From NCBI GenBank assembly GCA_964433975.1, contig CAYSSS010000020.1, positions 1 through 26,054 of the forward strand: a stretch of DNA of 26,054 bases, given 5' to 3'. Below the pieces are notes generated by a model. The model had not been told where the DNA came from. It ran no database searches and was given only the letters and a program-made list of their open reading frames with translations. The position numbers and the translations under genes are program-made. Shown here in pieces: positions 23,611 to 26,054 of the stretch. Source of the DNA: 2-01-FULL-45-10 sp964433975. Its GTDB lineage: Bacteria; Omnitrophota; Gorgyraeia; 2-01-FULL-45-10. Numbering within the stretch: the first letter of the stretch is position 1; the number at the start of each line of letters is the position of its first letter.

Positions 23611-24622
23611 ATTCAGTTTTGACGCTACCGGTATAGGAAGCCTCCCCTTTAAAGACCCGAAAACCGCCTGCCGTATGGTATTCGATAATTTCAAGCTCAT
23701 TCCTTTCTGGCCGCAGCTCAATAACCGTTCCTTTAAAGAGCATATGTACTGCCAATTTTCCGAAGGTATCCCCGGTATCGTGATAGACGAGAATAAGCGG
23801 TCTATATATATCGATTCCGAAAGAGCGGCTTCCGGCATGGAGAAGGCGTATCAAAATTATCTCGATCAGGACGTGGACCATTTTAAGATATCGCGCCCTT
23901 TCGCCGAGGGCCTGTATGAGTTTATCGATTCTTTTAAGCGGGAAACGGGCGGTGCGAAATTCGCGAAGGGCCACGTTACCGGGCCGGTGAGCTTCGCTCT
24001 CTCAGTGACGGATCAGGCCAAGAGAGCGCTGATATACGACAAAGATATGTTCGATATCGTTACGAAGGTACTCGCGATGAAGGCCAGGTGGCAGATACGC
24101 GAGCTGAAGAAGCTCTCCAAAGATGTCATCATATTCATAGATGAGCCGTATCTGGTATCTATAGGCTCGAGTTATGTTAATATCCCGGCCGGCGATGTCG
24201 TCAGATCTCTCGACGAGATCTTCTCGGCGATAAGAGAAGAGGGCGCTCTCTCCGGCGTTCATTGCTGCGGGAACACCGATTGGCCGCTTCTGCTCAAAAG
24301 AGGCGTTGACATATTGAACTTCGACGCTTATAATTTCATGAAAGAGTTCTTTTTGTATCACCGGGAGATAAAAGATTTTATCCAAAGAGGTTCCACGATA
24401 GCGTGGGGAATAATTCCCTCATCCGAAGCGGTGGACTCCGAAAGCCCTGAGGGCATCGCCGGGAGACTAAAAGAGGCCCTTAAGGCGCTGGAAGATAAAG
24501 GTATCGATATCCCGTCGGTCTCTTCGCTCGTTACTCCAAGCTGCGGTCTCGGGACTCTCGACGAGCAAAGAGCAAAAAGAATAGTCCAGATGGTCAACAG
24601 AGTATCGGATATACTTAGATAA
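23603..24622 (+). CDS. Short MetE/UROD-superfamily methyltransferase-like protein
   Basis: A 339-residue cytoplasmic TIM-barrel protein of the uroporphyrinogen decarboxylase / cobalamin-independent methionine synthase superfamily. Seen: ATGIGSLPF at the start (typical of MetE-type barrels), GHVTGPVSFALSV, IFIDEPYL, GVHCCGNTDW and TPSCGLGT. His220, Cys222 and Cys314 match the His-x-Cys and late Cys zinc ligands of MetE, which activate a thiol substrate. It has the size of the MetE catalytic barrel alone and lacks the N-terminal barrel, so it resembles the short core-MetE type or a corrinoid-protein methyltransferase. The methyl donor and acceptor are not known from sequence. Its ATG lies inside the end of the htpX gene, which suggests coupling. 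Confidence 0.75.
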   Translation: MPKFSFDATGIGSLPFKDPKTACRMVFDNFKLIPFWPQLNNRSFKEHMYCQFSEGIPGIVIDENKRSIYIDSERAASGMEKAYQNYLDQDVDHFKISRPFAEGLYEFIDSFKRETGGAKFAKGHVTGPVSFALSVTDQAKRALIYDKDMFDIVTKVLAMKARWQIRELKKLSKDVIIFIDEPYLVSIGSSYVNIPAGDVVRSLDEIFSAIREEGALSGVHCCGNTDWPLLLKRGVDILNFDAYNFMKEFFLYHREIKDFIQRGSTIAWGIIPSSEAVDSESPEGIAGRLKEALKALEDKGIDIPSVSSLVTPSCGLGTLDEQRAKRIVQMVNRVSDILR

Positions 24623-24632
24623 TACGCTCGAC

Positions 24633-24669
24633 GTCATTGCGAGGCTGACGAAGTCAGCCGAAGCAATCT
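24633..24669 (+). repeat. Dispersed palindromic repeat, copy 2
   Basis: Starts GTCATTGCGAGG and ends CGAAGCAATCT. The centre is a perfect 7-bp hairpin, GGCTGAC (24643-24649) with GTCAGCC (24653-24659) and a GAA loop; ATTGC and GCAAT flank it as an outer stem. It fills the 58-base gap before the agmatinase gene and ends just before its AAAGG ribosome site. Confidence 0.8.
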
Positions 24670-24680
24670 CAAAGGTATAA

Positions 24681-25568
24681 ATGGAAGATAAGAATACGAT
24701 TAAAAATTATATAGCCCTGGAAGAAGAGTATTCCAGTTTAAAAAAATCTAAGGTAGTGGTGATGCCCGTCCCGTATGACAAGACGGCCACGTATATCAAA
24801 GGGACCGTCAACGGGCCCGAGGCAATAATAGACGCCTCTAAGAAGATGGAGCTCTTCGACGAGGAGCTGAACCAGGAGACCTATAAAATAGGCATACATA
24901 CCATGGAGCCATTGCCGGTGCAGGATATGGCGCCCGAGGCGATGGTGGAGAAGGTTTACGCCTCCACGCTGGAGTTGTTGAAGGCGAATAAATTCCCCGT
25001 TCTTTTAGGCGGCGAGCATTCGTTGAGCATAGGTTCCGTAAAAGCTTTTAAAGAAGTCTATCCGGATCTGTCGGTCCTGCATCTCGACGCGCATTATGAT
25101 ATGAGGGATGAATATTACGGCTCCAAGCTCAACCATGGGTGCGTTGCGCGCCGGATCAGCGAGATATGCCCTATAGTCCAGACCGGGATGCGCAGTTTAT
25201 CCAAGGAAGAGAAGGACTTTCTATCCGCCCAGGCCAATGGCAGGGTCAAGACGGTTAATGTCTACGATATTCTGGAGATGCCTCTATGGAAAGATGTCAT
25301 CTCGAACGGTTTAAGCGAGCATGTCTACGTGAGCATAGACCTGGACGTATTCGATCCGTCGCTCATGCCGGCGGTCGGAACGCCTGAGCCGGGCGGGATA
25401 GGCTGGTACGAGACGCTTGACCTCCTGCGGGAGGTATCAAAAGATAAAAAGATAGTGGGATTTGACGTCGTGGAGCTATGCCCGATAAAAGGACAGGTTT
25501 CGTCGGATTTCCTGGCGGCGAAGCTCGTCTACAGGCTTTTGGGATACGTATTCCCAACAAAAAAATAA
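24681..25568 (+). CDS. speB: Agmatinase
   Basis: A 295-residue ureohydrolase that converts agmatine to putrescine and urea in the cytoplasm. All manganese-site motifs of the arginase/agmatinase family are visible: GGEHS (His113), LDAHYD (Asp136, His138, Asp140) and SIDLDVFDP (Asp220, Asp222), followed by GTPEPGGIGW and FDVVELCP, which carry the family's late conserved Glu. Length is normal for the family. The ATG has AAAGG (24671-24675) five bases upstream, right after the dispersed repeat. The next gene makes agmatine from arginine, so the pair forms a two-step arginine-to-putrescine route and supports agmatinase over arginase or guanidinobutyrase. Confidence 0.92.
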   Translation: MEDKNTIKNYIALEEEYSSLKKSKVVVMPVPYDKTATYIKGTVNGPEAIIDASKKMELFDEELNQETYKIGIHTMEPLPVQDMAPEAMVEKVYASTLELLKANKFPVLLGGEHSLSIGSVKAFKEVYPDLSVLHLDAHYDMRDEYYGSKLNHGCVARRISEICPIVQTGMRSLSKEEKDFLSAQANGRVKTVNVYDILEMPLWKDVISNGLSEHVYVSIDLDVFDPSLMPAVGTPEPGGIGWYETLDLLREVSKDKKIVGFDVVELCPIKGQVSSDFLAAKLVYRLLGYVFPTKK

Positions 25569-25574
25569 TTTGCC

Positions 25575-25612
25575 GTCATTGCGAGGAGGCCTTTAGGCCG
25601 ACGAAGCAATCT
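25575..25612 (+). repeat. Dispersed palindromic repeat, copy 3
   Basis: Same ends as copy 2 (GTCATTGCGAGG and CGAAGCAATCT) but a different central hairpin, GGCC-TTTA-GGCC (25588-25599). It lies between the agmatinase and arginine decarboxylase genes, leaving only a short spacer with the AAAGGA ribosome site. Confidence 0.8.
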
Positions 25613-25629
25613 GAAAGCGGAAAGGAAAA

Positions 25630-26054
25630 ATGCTGCTAGGTCCCAGAAGGCATCTGCTCGTTCCGAAGAAGATGTTCCTGACGAAAGGCGTAGGCGTTCA
25701 TAAAGCGGAGCTCAGGAGCTTCGAGTTGGCATTGCGCGATGCAGGAATAGAGAAGTGCAACTTAGTACACGTATCGAGCATACTTCCGCCCGAATGCAAG
25801 GTCGTATCCAAAAATGAGGGGCTAAAGGAGCTCGTTCCGGGCATGATAACGTATGCCGTTGTCTCCAGGTGCTCCGCGAGCGAGCCGCACCGGCTCATCG
25901 CCGCCAGCGTAGGCTGCGCTGTGCCGGCCGATCACAACGCCCACGGATACTTAAGCGAACATCACTCTTTCGGCCAGAACGAAAAGGTCGCCGGTGATTT
26001 CGCCGAGGACCTGGCCGTAGAAATGTTAGCGTCCACTCTCGGGCTGGAGTTCGA
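25630..26054 (+). CDS. pdaD: Pyruvoyl-dependent arginine decarboxylase, truncated by window end
   Basis: The reading frame is open from the ATG at 25630 to the window end; 141 residues are visible of a protein usually about 160-190 long. It decarboxylates arginine to agmatine using a pyruvoyl group made by self-cleavage. The cleavage site VHVSSILPP is present, with Ser50 predicted to become the pyruvoyl residue. The conserved late motif HGYLSEHHSFGQNE, containing the catalytic Glu of the archaeal enzyme, is intact, as are LTKGVGVHKAELRSFELALRDAGI and AVVSRCSASEP. GGAAAGGA lies a few bases before the start. The agmatinase gene directly upstream completes the pathway to putrescine. This enzyme type is common in archaea and scattered in bacteria. 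Confidence 0.92.
   Translation, partial: MLLGPRRHLLVPKKMFLTKGVGVHKAELRSFELALRDAGIEKCNLVHVSSILPPECKVVSKNEGLKELVPGMITYAVVSRCSASEPHRLIAASVGCAVPADHNAHGYLSEHHSFGQNEKVAGDFAEDLAVEMLASTLGLEF

Overview
The window looks like a piece of a diderm (outer-membrane-bearing) bacterial chromosome of intermediate GC, with every recognisable gene on the + strand. Diderm character is shown by an 858-residue predicted outer-membrane beta-barrel ending in Phe, predicted lipoproteins and Sec-exported proteins. The gene mix (pyruvoyl arginine decarboxylase with agmatinase, archaeal-like HtpX, two large GH94-type phosphorylases, a dispersed GTCATTGCGAGG repeat) suggests an Omnitrophota-like or other uncultivated lineage. 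That placement is inference; no marker gene is present.

Region 1 (1-1600) is the 3' end of an unrecognised protein built from about six ~64-residue repeats. A palindromic dispersed repeat and a possible terminator follow it.

Region 2 (1602-20484) is one long gene cluster behind a good sigma70-type promoter with an extended -10. In order it encodes: a solute-binding lipoprotein and two permeases of an ABC sugar importer (no ATPase); an exported TPR-like protein; a membrane-anchored clan GH-A glycosidase; two paralogous jelly-roll carbohydrate-binding proteins (one secreted, one lipoprotein); a second GH-A glycosidase with membrane segments at both ends; the outer-membrane barrel; a PilZ-TM-coiled coil-glycosidase-like fusion; and two cytoplasmic GH94-type phosphorylases. 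The simplest reading is a beta-glucan capture, import and phosphorolysis locus: barrel for entry, CBM proteins and GH-A enzymes in the envelope, ABC permeases across the inner membrane, phosphorylases in the cytoplasm, with a c-di-GMP input through PilZ. The substrate is not shown by the sequence, and a role in remodelling the cell's own glucan is a real alternative.

Region 3 (20485-22618) starts with a 155-base intergenic stretch holding two inverted repeats and a second promoter whose -35 sits in a 15-nt palindrome. It drives a membrane-anchored jelly-roll protein overlapping a ROK-family regulator, probably the control module of the cluster.

Region 4 (22645-26054) is housekeeping-like: an HtpX protease with an EF-hand-like loop, a short MetE/UROD-like methyltransferase, agmatinase, and the start of a pyruvoyl-dependent arginine decarboxylase cut by the window end. 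Two more copies of the dispersed repeat lie between the last three genes.
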